A stretch of 64,000 bases of DNA from UBA6055 sp965214085 (GTDB lineage: Bacteria > Chloroflexota > Anaerolineae > Aggregatilineales > Phototrophicaceae): contig OZ243937.1 of NCBI GenBank assembly GCA_965214085.1, forward strand, positions 4,158,851 through 4,222,850, in the 5' to 3' direction. Positions within the stretch are counted from its first letter, which is position 1; each line of letters starts with the position of its first letter. Below are positions 8,404 through 17,585 of this stretch, one piece after another. A program made the translations under genes and the position numbers. The notes under the pieces are model-generated. The model was not told the origin of the DNA, ran no database searches, and saw nothing but the letters and a program-made list of their open reading frames with translations.

Positions 8404-9267
8404 ATGAAACATATACTGCTTGCCTTTATCTTGTTTATGTTTGTCTTTGCTGCCAAAGCGCTGGACGAGCCTTATTTCATCCGCATGGGCGACCATGCAA
8501 AGCTGCGCGCCAAGCCTACTCGTCAAAGCAGCCTTGCAGGCATGGCATATCCTTCTTTGGAACTCTTGGTTGTTGATGAAATAGAAAATTGGCTGCAAGT
8601 TGACAAAGCCGGCAAAACGCTCTACATGGAAGACGGAGCAAGTTATACCCGCCTTGAAGGGGGGCCGCGCATCTCGACGCCTTATGCGGATCTCATCTGC
8701 GCGGAGGCGCCAAAGTTTCACGCGGACGAGAGCTATGCCACCGGCGGATATTGGAGTTTCCCAGGGACTTGTCGGATTGCAGTCCGGTCGCCTCTTGGTG
8801 AATTTCCCAACGAAGCGTTTACGGACTTTGGTCGCGCTCCTCTTATAGAAGGACCGCAAGCGATCGTTGACCAAGTTTACAAGACCTTATTCCAGCTCCT
8901 AGGCGACGCGCCTCAGTGGTATGCCTTCATCAGCAACGCTGCAGAGAAGATCATCGGTTATGAACAAGGCTCAAGATATGACACGGTGTCTGGGGACGCC
9001 TATGCGCAGCCTCATCTGAAGACTATCTATGTCAGCGAGTTCGTCGTATTCAACAGCGGGATGAACAACGCACTGCGGCTGGCGGCGGTGCTCGTTCATG
9101 AAGCCTGCCATCTGTACCAAGTTAATAACGCTATGGCTTTAGCGGGCGACGAGTACGAAATTATGTGCCATGCCCTCGAATACAACTTGTTTGAAGACTT
9201 GGACGCGCCCCAATCCGCAAACGTAGCGGAAAGCGCCCTCAAGGGTTATCTATTTTTTGACTGGTAG
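8404..9267 (+). CDS. Secreted hypothetical protein with SH3-like N-terminus and HEACH metal motif
   Basis: 287 residues. A signal peptide (MKHILLAFILFMFVFAAKA) is followed by an SH3-like segment (RMGDHAKLRAKPTRQSSLAG) of the kind that binds cell wall. In the C-terminal third, HEACH at 232-236 matches the zincin HExxH motif, with acidic residues at 250 and 252 that could supply the third ligand. I infer an exported putative metallopeptidase acting at the envelope; the family is not one I recognise. It appears to stand alone, with lower GC than its neighbours. Confidence 0.65.
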   Translation: MKHILLAFILFMFVFAAKALDEPYFIRMGDHAKLRAKPTRQSSLAGMAYPSLELLVVDEIENWLQVDKAGKTLYMEDGASYTRLEGGPRISTPYADLICAEAPKFHADESYATGGYWSFPGTCRIAVRSPLGEFPNEAFTDFGRAPLIEGPQAIVDQVYKTLFQLLGDAPQWYAFISNAAEKIIGYEQGSRYDTVSGDAYAQPHLKTIYVSEFVVFNSGMNNALRLAAVLVHEACHLYQVNNAMALAGDEYEIMCHALEYNLFEDLDAPQSANVAESALKGYLFFDW

Positions 9268-9382
9268 GGCACAACATGCGCCATCGAACCAAGACTGTGC
9301 AGATTTTTCCGCCCGCCGAAGCGCAAAATAAAGGGGCTGCCCGCTGGGTCGCCCGTGACCGTCAATTACGGAGGATCATATT

Positions 9383-10051
9383 ATAGACGCCAAAATCCAA
9401 ATCTCAATTGATGTCATCGACTTGCAGGAAGCGCTTGACTTGGCCCGCGCCTCGGTCAAAGCCGGCGTCGACTGGCTGGAAGTCGGCACGCCCTTGCTGC
9501 TGGCCGAGGGCTTGCACGCTGTGCGCGCCTTCCGCTCCGAGTTCCCCGATACGCCCATCGTGGTCGACCTCAAGACCATGGACGGCGCCGGGCTGGAAGC
9601 CGAGATGATGTTCAAAGCCGGCGGCGATATGGTCGTCGTCATGGGCCAGGCGCACGACGCCAGCATCATCGAGCAGGTCAAAATGGCGCAGCGCTATGGC
9701 AAGCAGGTCATGTGCGATGTCATGCTCTGCCCGGACAAACCCGGCCGCGCGCGCCAAGCCCAAGAGCTGGGCGTCGACACCATCATCGTGCACACTGGTT
9801 TCGACGAGCGAAATATGATCCCTGGCCTCAGCCCGCTCGACGATTTGCAGGACGTGCTCGACGCGGTCGATATCCCGGTGCAGGCGGTCGGCGGACTCAG
9901 CGTGCCGCAGGCGATTGAGACCCTGGCCCTGGGCGCGGAGATCGTTGTCTTTGGCGCGCCGCTGGTGATCAGCGGGCAAGAGTTCAAAGCGGTCGACCCC
10001 AACTTCGACCGGCAGCTGCGCGAAATCGTGGCCGAAGTGCGCGGCGCCTAA
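9383..10051 (+). CDS. 3-hexulose-6-phosphate synthase-like protein (OMP decarboxylase family)
   Basis: A 222-residue TIM barrel of the OMP decarboxylase superfamily. VVDLKTMDGAGLEAEMMFKA near residue 60 holds the catalytic Asp-x-Lys-x-x-Asp, and the C-terminal GGLSVPQAIE is the phosphate-binding loop. It could be D-arabino-3-hexulose-6-phosphate synthase (formaldehyde fixation/pentose supply) or 3-keto-L-gulonate-6-phosphate decarboxylase. No ATG, GTG or TTG exists in frame between an upstream stop (9356) and a TTG at 9422 that would delete the first beta strand. GGAGG (9370-9374) sits 8 nt before ATA (9383), so I infer an ATA start; ATT at 9380 is the alternative. Confidence 0.8.
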   Translation: MDAKIQISIDVIDLQEALDLARASVKAGVDWLEVGTPLLLAEGLHAVRAFRSEFPDTPIVVDLKTMDGAGLEAEMMFKAGGDMVVVMGQAHDASIIEQVKMAQRYGKQVMCDVMLCPDKPGRARQAQELGVDTIIVHTGFDERNMIPGLSPLDDLQDVLDAVDIPVQAVGGLSVPQAIETLALGAEIVVFGAPLVISGQEFKAVDPNFDRQLREIVAEVRGA

Positions 10052-10140
10052 GTCGCCCGGCGTAGCTTTCCCAGCGCGGCAGTGTTGTAAACCACAACAG
10101 TTTGTGAAAAATAGCGCATTGGCTAGCCCCGAGCCCTGTA

Positions 10141-10169
10141 TTGAGTTGTTGGGTTATCGGGCGTATACT
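10141..10169 (+). promoter_or_regulatory. Promoter upstream of the acyl-CoA-dehydrogenase-like pair
   Basis: -35 TTGAGT (10141-10146), 17-nt spacer, -10 TATACT (10164-10169). The predicted leader to the ATG at 10321 is about 145 nt. Nothing else is recognised in the gap 10052-10320. Confidence 0.5.
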
Positions 10170-10320
10170 AACGCGCTTGTAAGTCGCAACGACTATTCTT
10201 GAGCGCAAGAGACGATATTCTCGTTGACATGAAATCTTCGCCAGACAGACTAGGAAACTCTTTGCCCTGTTCGCTAAGGGAATTAATTCTTCGATACTCA
10301 CCACGCCCGGAAACGCCCGT

Positions 10321-11883
10321 ATGTTTGTGAACGACCCCAATTTCGGCGAGATTGTCGATTTCGATCAGCTGCGGCTGTCCATCCGCCACCTCTACGATGC
10401 CCTGCTGCCCGACTTCAACATGCACAAATCGCTGCAAGTCGGCACGGAACTCTATGGCGACGACCCCAGCGCCATGATCGCGGCGGGCGCCAGCATGTTG
10501 GCCTGGATGACGATTATCGCCGCCGGTGAAGACGACATCGCCGAAGAGCTGAAAGACAGCCTCTTCACCCTGGGCTGGACGGAAGAAGCCATCGGCTCCG
10601 ACTTGCTCAGCGCTACGACCGTCGCCAAGCCGTTGAACGACGACCCCGCCTGCGTCGACTATCACCTCAAGGGCCGCAAATGGCTGATCAACAATTCCTA
10701 TCACGCCGATTACCACACCATCGTGGCCAAGGTTGACGCCGAATCCAGCGGTCCGCGCTCGCTCTCGATCTTCCTGGTGCCACAGAGCAGCTGCAAGAAT
10801 TGGCAGCGTTTGGAAACTCACGTGCTGCGCCGCATGGTGCTGACCTCCTTCGACATCGACGGGCCGGGGCGCTTGCTGGGCAAGGTCGGCCACGGCTTGC
10901 AGATCCTGCAGCGCATGGCTATGCCCAGCAAATATCAATGCGCCTATGTCGGCATCAAGCTGCTCAACGAAGCCATCCCAGCCAGCATCGAGCACTTGTC
11001 CAAGAAGCGCATTTTCAACGAAAACCCGATTAACTTCAGCAATGTCTTGCGGCAGATGTACAACCTCGTCCTGCAGGCGGCTGTGCTGAACTTCATCTAT
11101 TATCGCGCGCTGGCTTTCAGCGGGGGGAACTTCCTGCAATTCCACGGCGTCATGCTCAAGTCCTGGCTGCTGCTGCGCGCCAACGAGCTGATGGGCCAGA
11201 ACTTGCTGGTCGTCGGCTCCAAGGGCTTCTTGGCCGACTCGGTCATCGGGCGCAATGTCATCGATTCTTTTGTGCTGCCGGTATTCGACGGCCACTACAC
11301 CATCAACACGCTGATGACCGCCAAGCACGTCAAACGCTACCTGGGGGCGCAGCGCCGCGCCAGCGTCGCCGAGCGCATGGCGACGCTGCGGCATGGCGTC
11401 ACGGCGTCGCGTTCAGGCGATCCCATCCGCGCCAACTCGCGCAAGCTGCGCAATCCCGACTTTTTCGATTACGCCAGCTACATCGAAGACCTTGAGCTGC
11501 CCATCGACCTGGACGCGCGCGGCCTGGTCGCCGCCATGAAAGCGCTGGCTGATGAGCTCAACACGCGGGGCCTGACGCAGGACCCGGAACACCGCTACAA
11601 GCTCGGCTCGCTGCTGCATTGGATGGAGGCGCTGCTGGCGGCCTGCGAGATGTGGAAAGCCAGCGATGAGCCGGAATTTCTCAACGCGGTCCTGATGCAA
11701 TACAACGCCTTCGTCAACCAGTTTAACCAGGTCATCAGCGAGAGCGCGCTGAATACGCCCTTCCTGGGGCTGATGCGGCAGCAGCCTATGCGCCGCGTGG
11801 AGCAGCCGCGGGCTTTCCTGCTGCGCTTGTTTAAGCTGGCTCAGCAATTCGCCGCTCCGCGTGAAGGGGTGGCGGCGGGGTAG
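10321..11883 (+). CDS. Acyl-CoA dehydrogenase-like protein, paralogue 1
   Basis: 520 residues, flavoprotein fold of the acyl-CoA dehydrogenase superfamily. The FAD-contacting beta-domain motifs are clear: LGWTEEAIGSDLL (84-96) and RKWLINNSYHADY (119-131). LVVGSKGFL near 296 matches the region before the active site, and FDGHYTIN (322-329) aligns with the usual YEGTxEIQ, so the catalytic Glu position holds Asp323. The C-terminal 150 residues are an extra helical region. The next gene is a paralogue with the same features. Substrate unknown; an acyl-CoA dehydrogenase or oxidase acting on a small acyl group is possible. Confidence 0.8.
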   Translation: MFVNDPNFGEIVDFDQLRLSIRHLYDALLPDFNMHKSLQVGTELYGDDPSAMIAAGASMLAWMTIIAAGEDDIAEELKDSLFTLGWTEEAIGSDLLSATTVAKPLNDDPACVDYHLKGRKWLINNSYHADYHTIVAKVDAESSGPRSLSIFLVPQSSCKNWQRLETHVLRRMVLTSFDIDGPGRLLGKVGHGLQILQRMAMPSKYQCAYVGIKLLNEAIPASIEHLSKKRIFNENPINFSNVLRQMYNLVLQAAVLNFIYYRALAFSGGNFLQFHGVMLKSWLLLRANELMGQNLLVVGSKGFLADSVIGRNVIDSFVLPVFDGHYTINTLMTAKHVKRYLGAQRRASVAERMATLRHGVTASRSGDPIRANSRKLRNPDFFDYASYIEDLELPIDLDARGLVAAMKALADELNTRGLTQDPEHRYKLGSLLHWMEALLAACEMWKASDEPEFLNAVLMQYNAFVNQFNQVISESALNTPFLGLMRQQPMRRVEQPRAFLLRLFKLAQQFAAPREGVAAG

Positions 11884-12220
11884 GCGGTTTTTTCACCACA
11901 GAGGGCACAGAGAAAGCTATGTAGGGGCGACTGCCCGAAACCACAAATCCCAGCGGCAGCGGGCGACCAGATTGGTCGCCCCTACAAGGCTCAATGTTTC
12001 GCATGACTTGCTTGCACATAATGAGACACAGAAGTAATTCAATGAAAGTAATGAGAATGCGAGCAGCTCCGCTTTTCTACCCCATCCCCGGCCGCAAATG
12101 CAATCGCGAGAAAGCCAGAAAATGAGCCTTACCCTTTTCACCGCCCCGTCGAGACATCCGGCGCAATTCTCCCCCTCCCTCATTTTGGGAGCCGGGGGGT
12201 GGGGGCTCGGGAGCGCATAA
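11884..12220. repeat. Intergenic repeats between the two paralogues
   Basis: 337 nt without a gene. It contains ACCACAGAGGGCACAGAGA (a variant of the ACAGAGA tract found in the mobile elements), then an inverted repeat GTAGGGGCGAC (11921-11931) / GTCGCCCCTAC (11975-11985) with an inner hairpin GGGCGACC / GGTCGCCC (11961-11981). Near 12170-12190 is CTCCCTCATTTTGGGAG, shared with the 1883-1906 hairpin. The GTAGGGGCGA-ended unit recurs at 33405-33499. No target duplication was found here. Confidence 0.6.
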
Positions 12221-13765
12221 ATGCACACCATCAAAGACCCGCAATTCGGCGACATCCTCGACTACCAGCGCCTGCGCGATGGCATGATGGCTGTACTCGA
12301 TCACGTTTACCCCACCTTCAACTTGATGGGCTCCATGCTGGAAGCCACGCGCCTCTTCCACAACGATCCCAATTATATGACTGCCTGCGCCGCCAGTGGG
12401 CTGGCTTATATGATGCTGGTCGCCGCCGAAGAAGAAGAACTGGCCGCGCGGCTCAAAGGCAAGATATTCACCCTGGGCTGGACGGAAGAGCATACCGGCA
12501 CCGACCTGCTGAGCGTCAAGACGCGCGCCACGCCCGACCCCGCGGACCCGCAGGGCAAGCGCTACCACATCCAAGGGCAGAAGTGGCTCATCAACAATTC
12601 CTACCACGCCGATTATCACTCGGTCATCGCCAAGGTCGACCCCGACGCCAGCGGCCCCCGTTCGCTTTCGATCTTCGTTGTGCCGCACAGCAGCACCAAA
12701 AATTGGCAGCGGCTGGACACACACGTGCTGCGCAGCATGGTGCTGACGAAATTCGACATCGACGGACCGGGCCTGCTGATCGGCCAGGCCGGGCGGGGCC
12801 TGGAAATTTTGCAGCGGATGGCGCTGCCGTCCAAGTATCACTGCTCGTATATGGGCGTGAAGATGGTGGACGACTCGCTGCCCGCCGCCATCGAGCATCT
12901 ATCAAGCAAGACCATATTCAGCAGCAACCCGATTCAGTTCAGCAATGTCTTCCGCCAACTCTACAACCTGGCGCAGCAAGCGGCGCTGATCAACTTCACT
13001 TTCTTCCGCGCGCTGGCATTCAGCGACAGCCCCTTCCTGCAATTCCACGGCATCATGCTCAAGTCCTGGTTGCTGCTGAAATGCAATGAGGTCTTGTCGC
13101 AGAACCTGCTGGTCACCGGCTCCAAAGGTTTTCTCAAGGAATCCAATATCGGCGGCAACGCGATAGATTCCTTCGTCTTCCCGGTCTTTGACGGCCACTA
13201 CACGCTGAATACGCTGCTGACCTACAAGCACATGCGGCGTTACCTCAGCGCGACGGCGCCGGGCGATATCGACGAGCGCATCGGCATCCTCCGCCGCAAC
13301 GCCTATGTGCCCCTGGAAGGCAAGCAGATCCTCAATAACAGCCGCGAGACGCGCCGCCCGCCCTTCTTTGATTATGCCGATTACATCGCCCGCTGCGCCC
13401 TGCCCATTGAGCTGGATGCGGGCCTGCTGGTCAAGTCCTGCGCGGGGATTCTGGACGCCATTCAAGCGCGCGGCGACGCCAACGAACCAGAATACCGTTA
13501 CAAGGTCGGCATGTTGGTGCACAACCTCGAGGCGCTGCTCTCCGCTGTTGAGCTGTGGAAAGTCACCGCCAACGAGCATTATATCAATGCCATCATCATG
13601 CAATACAACGAGGTCGGCAAATTAGTCAACCGCATCATCAGCGAAGGCGCGCTGCCGGTCGACTTCATCCCGCCGCTGCGACAGTTGCCCCTGCCGCAGC
13701 CGGATGACCCGCGCGCATTCCTGCTGAGCCTGCTGGATGTCAAAGGGCAGATTCGCGGCGAGTGA
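12221..13765 (+). CDS. Acyl-CoA dehydrogenase-like protein, paralogue 2
   Basis: 514 residues, colinear with and clearly homologous to the preceding gene over its whole length. It keeps LGWTEEHTGTDLL, QKWLINNSYHADY, LLVTGSKGF and PVFDGHYTLNTL, again with Asp where acyl-CoA dehydrogenases carry the catalytic Glu. The pair arose by tandem duplication and has diverged substantially, so the proteins may form a heteromer or have different acyl specificities. The ATG at 12221 lies just after a GC-rich hairpin repeat. The M20 gene downstream may be in the same transcript. Confidence 0.8.
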   Translation: MHTIKDPQFGDILDYQRLRDGMMAVLDHVYPTFNLMGSMLEATRLFHNDPNYMTACAASGLAYMMLVAAEEEELAARLKGKIFTLGWTEEHTGTDLLSVKTRATPDPADPQGKRYHIQGQKWLINNSYHADYHSVIAKVDPDASGPRSLSIFVVPHSSTKNWQRLDTHVLRSMVLTKFDIDGPGLLIGQAGRGLEILQRMALPSKYHCSYMGVKMVDDSLPAAIEHLSSKTIFSSNPIQFSNVFRQLYNLAQQAALINFTFFRALAFSDSPFLQFHGIMLKSWLLLKCNEVLSQNLLVTGSKGFLKESNIGGNAIDSFVFPVFDGHYTLNTLLTYKHMRRYLSATAPGDIDERIGILRRNAYVPLEGKQILNNSRETRRPPFFDYADYIARCALPIELDAGLLVKSCAGILDAIQARGDANEPEYRYKVGMLVHNLEALLSAVELWKVTANEHYINAIIMQYNEVGKLVNRIISEGALPVDFIPPLRQLPLPQPDDPRAFLLSLLDVKGQIRGE

Positions 13766-13823
13766 ACAATCGGTTAACCGGTCGCCCCATATTGACTTTG
13801 TATTGCTTCGTGAAGGTATACCA

Positions 13824-14966
13824 ATGACCGACCTCATCAAGCTCATATCCGACCTGGTCGCCATCGACTCGGTCAATCCCGATCTCGTGCCCGGCGGCGC
13901 TGGCGAAGGCGAAATCGCCGATTATATCGCCGGCTGGGGACGCGCCAATTGCCTGGAAGTCCAGGTTCAGGAGGCCGGCGCGGGCCGCCCCAACGTCATC
14001 TTGATCGCGCGCGGCAGGGGCGGGGGGCGCTCGCTGATGCTCAACGCCCACACGGATACGGTCGGCGTCGAGGGCATGGAGTCCCCCTTCACGCCCGCCA
14101 TCCGCGACGGGCGCGTTTATGGGCGCGGCGCTTATGACATGAAGAGCGGGCTGGCCGCTTGTCTGCTGGCGCTGAAGGCGGCGCGGGACATGGAGCTGGC
14201 CGGCGATGTCATGCTCAGCGCTGTGGTCGATGAAGAGTACGGCAGCATCGGCACGGAGGCGCTGCTGGCGGAGTGGCAGCGCTGGCCCGCTGATGCCGCG
14301 CTCATCGCCGAGCCCACCGAATTGGCCATCAGTATCGCCCATCGCGGCTTCGTTTGGCTGGAGATCGAGACCTTTGGCCTGGCGGCGCACGGCTCCCGCC
14401 CGCAGTTGGGCGTCGACGCTATCGCCAAGATGGGCCAGGTACTGGTCGCCCTGGAGGCGCAGGACCGCCAATTGCGCGCGGCGCCGACTCATGACTTGCT
14501 GGGCAGTGGCTCTTTGCACGCCTCGATCATCAGCGGCGGCGAGGAGATCTCCATGTACCCGGCGCATTGCAAGCTGCTGGTCGAGCGGCGCACCCTGCCC
14601 GGCGAGACAGCCGAAAGCGTCGAAGCCGAGGCGGTTGGCATCCTGGACGAGATTGCAGCAGCAGACCCCGACTTCAAAGCGCAGGTCCGCGCCACTTTCG
14701 CCCGCAGCGCCTACAGCATTGAGGCGGGGCATCCGCTCGTGCGCCAGCTCAAACGCGCCGCTGAAGCCCGGCTGGGCGCGGCTGTAGCGCTGATTGGCAG
14801 CAGTTGGTGGATGGATTCGGCGCTCTTCGGCGACAAAGGCCTGCCGACAGTCGTACTGGGCCCGGCGGGGGCCGGCGCCCACGCCCGCGAAGAGTGGGTG
14901 GATCTGGCATCGGTGGAGCAGTGCTGCGCGATTTATACGGATCTCATCGCCGAGTTTTGCCAATAA
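13824..14966 (+). CDS. M20 family metallo-deacylase (ArgE/DapE type)
   Basis: 380-residue dizinc amidohydrolase, cytoplasmic, probably removing an acyl group from an amino acid or cleaving a dipeptide. All canonical residues are present: His76 and Asp78 in NAHTDT, Asp105 in GRGAYDMKSG, the Glu pair at 137-138 in VVDEEYGS, and a ligand acid at 163 in IAEPTE. The dimerisation (lid) domain lies between roughly 175 and 285. It starts 58 nt after the acyl-CoA-dehydrogenase-like gene. Downstream it is followed by a mobile element. Confidence 0.88.
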   Translation: MTDLIKLISDLVAIDSVNPDLVPGGAGEGEIADYIAGWGRANCLEVQVQEAGAGRPNVILIARGRGGGRSLMLNAHTDTVGVEGMESPFTPAIRDGRVYGRGAYDMKSGLAACLLALKAARDMELAGDVMLSAVVDEEYGSIGTEALLAEWQRWPADAALIAEPTELAISIAHRGFVWLEIETFGLAAHGSRPQLGVDAIAKMGQVLVALEAQDRQLRAAPTHDLLGSGSLHASIISGGEEISMYPAHCKLLVERRTLPGETAESVEAEAVGILDEIAAADPDFKAQVRATFARSAYSIEAGHPLVRQLKRAAEARLGAAVALIGSSWWMDSALFGDKGLPTVVLGPAGAGAHAREEWVDLASVEQCCAIYTDLIAEFCQ

Positions 14967-14981
14967 GCGTTTCAGACATTC

Positions 14982-15269
14982 AGGGCAATCGCTTCAAAAT
15001 ATATTAACCACAGAGAACACAGAGGGTCGCGTAGACACTGACCGCCAGCACAGAGATTTAGGTGTTTAGACGACTATTCAAAGCAGTCGCTGGACTGGAA
15101 TACGTCAAGCAGCATCAAAAAGACTTCAAATATCTCTCAAAATCACTCCTGACTTATGACCTAAGCTTTCATTATTGCTTTTCTCTGCGCTCTCTGTGTT
15201 CTCTGTGTTTGATTTCCCGTTCGAATTTGTGCCATTTCAGTCACTACCATTTTGATGTGATTGCCCGGC
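14982..15269. mobile_element. Family-2 miniature inverted-repeat element, copy 1
   Basis: Terminal inverted repeats AGGGCAATCGCTTCAAAA (14983-15000) and TTTTGATGTGATTGCCC (15250-15266), flanked by a perfect direct repeat TCAGACATT (14973-14981 and 15270-15278). The right copy holds the stop codon of ychF, so insertion was at the gene's very end without damaging it. The interior has inverted ACAGAGA-type tracts (ACCACAGAGAACACAGAGG and its approximate complement near 15180-15210) and no gene. The 9-bp duplication and CAGGG-like ends would suit ISAs1-type transposition; this is inference. Confidence 0.8.
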
Positions 15270-16373
15270 TCAGACATTGAAGCGGAACAAAATCACATCG
15301 CCGTCTTGCACGATGTAATCGCGGCCCTCGACTTGCAGCAGCCCAGCCGCTTTGATGGCATTGCGGTCTTGATGCTGCGCGTAAACCGCGAAGGGCACGA
15401 CCTCGGCGCGGATGAAACCCCGCTCCATGTCGGTATGCACCAGGCCGGCCGCTTGTGGCGCCGTCCAGCCGCGGCGAATGGTCCAGGCGCGCGCCTCATT
15501 CTCGTTGAAGGTGAAATAGCTGATCAAACCCAGCAGGCGATAACTTTCGCGGATCAGTAATTCCAGGCTGCTTTCCCGCAAGCCGTAAACGCTGAGATAC
15601 TCCTGGCGTTCGTCATCGCCCAAGCCGGCCAGCTCCTGCTCCAACCCGGCGCAAACGGCGATCAGCTGCGCTCCTTGGTCGGCCGCGGCGATCTCACGGG
15701 CGGATTCCAGGTAGGCGTTGCCGGCGCCTAAGCCCTCCTCGCCGATATTGGCCACATAAATGACAGGCTTGGCGGTGAGAAAGCGCAACTCCAAATCGAG
15801 CGCGGCGAAGTCGGGATGTGAGCGCTCCTCGAATCGCCGCAGTGGCTCGCCGCTGCCGAGGAAGGCTTCGACCTGTCGCGCCATTTCCAACTGCGGCTGC
15901 AACTTGCCATCGCCTTTGACTTCGCGCTCCAGCTTTTCCAGCCGGCGCTCCAATTGCTGCAGGTCAGCCAGTGCCAGCTCGGTATTGATGACGGCGCTGT
16001 CAGCGGACGGCTGCGGCCTGGCGTTGACATGCACGACATTTTCGTCTTCGAAGCAGCGCAGCACATGGGCGATGGCATCCACATGGCGGATGCGGCCCAG
16101 GAATTGATTGCCCAAGCCTTCGCCTTTGTGCGCCCCCTTGACCAGGCCGGCGACATCGACGAAATCGACGCGGGTCTGGATCGCCGCGGGCACGCCGACC
16201 CAGCCCTGCAAGCGCGTAAGCCGGTCATCGGGCAGCGGCACAACCGCGTGGTTGGCTTCGATGGTGCTGAAGGGATAGTTGGCGGATACGGCGTTCTGCT
16301 CGCGCGTTAAGGCGTTGAACAGGGTGCTCTTGCCGACATTGGGCAAGCCGACGATGCCGATACTCAAGCTCAT
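15270..16373 (-). CDS. ychF: YchF/Ola1-type Obg-family ATPase
   Basis: 367 residues, the usual length. P-loop GLPNVGKST at 9-17, switch II DVAGLVKGAHKGEGLGN near 75, a coiled-coil insertion near 125-165, the YVANIGEE motif that replaces the G4 NKxD element and explains ATP preference in this family, and a C-terminal TGS domain ending RDYIVQDGDVILFRFNV. YchF binds ribosomes and modulates translation and redox-stress response. Single-gene unit, convergent with the M20 gene. Its stop codon lies in the target duplication of the neighbouring element. Confidence 0.96.
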   Translation of the reverse strand: MSLSIGIVGLPNVGKSTLFNALTREQNAVSANYPFSTIEANHAVVPLPDDRLTRLQGWVGVPAAIQTRVDFVDVAGLVKGAHKGEGLGNQFLGRIRHVDAIAHVLRCFEDENVVHVNARPQPSADSAVINTELALADLQQLERRLEKLEREVKGDGKLQPQLEMARQVEAFLGSGEPLRRFEERSHPDFAALDLELRFLTAKPVIYVANIGEEGLGAGNAYLESAREIAAADQGAQLIAVCAGLEQELAGLGDDERQEYLSVYGLRESSLELLIRESYRLLGLISYFTFNENEARAWTIRRGWTAPQAAGLVHTDMERGFIRAEVVPFAVYAQHQDRNAIKAAGLLQVEGRDYIVQDGDVILFRFNV

Positions 16374-16541
16374 GGCGCTACCTCGCTAAGTCGCTCGTCT
16401 CTGGCGCTCTCACACGTTTATCCGATTTTACGATATAAGCAACGACCGTTCCGCCGGCTATAGGGAGAGCCGACCCACGGCCGCGCCAAGCTTACATCAG
16501 AAGGTATGAGACGGGTTATGCTGAATCGCTGCGCGCGGCAG

Positions 16542-17585
16542 TTAGGCGGCTTTCGCCTTTTGCGCATCGGGAGGCGCGGCAGGTCCCGAGCGGCCGCGAT
16601 AGCGCGATTTCTGCGCGTCGATAATCAGCGCCACCAGAATAATGAGCCCTCGCACCGCGTTGACCCAGAGCGGGTCGACATTCATCAAGTTCAAGGCATT
16701 ATTGACCATTGCCAGGAATAGCACGCCGGCGAATGCGCCGATGATCGAGCCTTCGCCGCCCTTCAAGCTGACGCCGCCGATGACCGCCGCCGCCACCACA
16801 TTCAGCGTCAGCCCGATGCCTAAATTGGGCACCGAAGTTTCCAGCCGGCCCAAAAGCATCCAGCCCGCCAGCGCCGCCAGGAAACCACTGGCGGTATATA
16901 CCAGGATGACTGTCCGCGCCGGACTAAAGCCGGAGGCGCGGGCCGCGTCCTCGTTGGCGCCCACCGCATAGACCTTGCGGCCGAATTGCATACGGCTCAT
17001 GACGAAGCCAAAGACCAGATATAGGCCGATGGTCGCGATGACCGAGACCGGTATACCGGCCACGCGCCCGCCGCCCAGCCAGTTAAAGGCCGCCGGCGTC
17101 CCGGGCATGATGGCGCCTTCGCTAATCGCCAGCGCCAGACCGCGCAAGACCAACTGCATAGCCAGCGTGACGATGAAAAAGTTCATATTCAGCTTCATAA
17201 TCATGAAGCCGTTGATGAAACCGATCAGCGCGCCTAATAGCAGAATCAGCGGGATGACGAGCAGCGGATCCAGCTCGACGCCCAAACCGCCGGCCTGCGC
17301 GAAGTCCGATTCGCGATAAGGCAGCATCAGCCAGGCGGCTATCACCGCCACCAGTGACACTGTGCCCTCTGCCGAGAGATCGAGCTTGCGCGCCATCAGA
17401 CACAGCGCCTGGCCGATGACCATCACGCCCAGCACACTGCCGGTGATGAGGATGTTGGCGATATTAGCCAGCCCCAAGTAGCCCTTGATGGTCAAACCGA
17501 AGGTCACGACCGTGAAGGACAGCACAACCCAGATAAAATGCCGCGACAGAAATTCCAGCAGGTCGTGGCGGTTAGTCGTCCGCAT
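16542..17585 (-). CDS. Ribose-type sugar ABC transporter permease (RbsC-like), last gene of operon
   Basis: 347-residue membrane protein of the BPD_transp_2 family (about 8-10 helices), forming the sugar channel with the second permease at 19103-20176. Typical features: IGQALCLMARKLDLSAEGT in the second helix region and AAAVIGGVSLKGGEGSIIGA near residue 265. The start overlaps the end of the ATPase gene by 14 nt. The operon order is binding protein, permease, ATPase, permease. Two different permeases suggest a heterodimeric channel. Confidence 0.93.
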   Translation of the reverse strand: MRTTNRHDLLEFLSRHFIWVVLSFTVVTFGLTIKGYLGLANIANILITGSVLGVMVIGQALCLMARKLDLSAEGTVSLVAVIAAWLMLPYRESDFAQAGGLGVELDPLLVIPLILLLGALIGFINGFMIMKLNMNFFIVTLAMQLVLRGLALAISEGAIMPGTPAAFNWLGGGRVAGIPVSVIATIGLYLVFGFVMSRMQFGRKVYAVGANEDAARASGFSPARTVILVYTASGFLAALAGWMLLGRLETSVPNLGIGLTLNVVAAAVIGGVSLKGGEGSIIGAFAGVLFLAMVNNALNLMNVDPLWVNAVRGLIILVALIIDAQKSRYRGRSGPAAPPDAQKAKAA

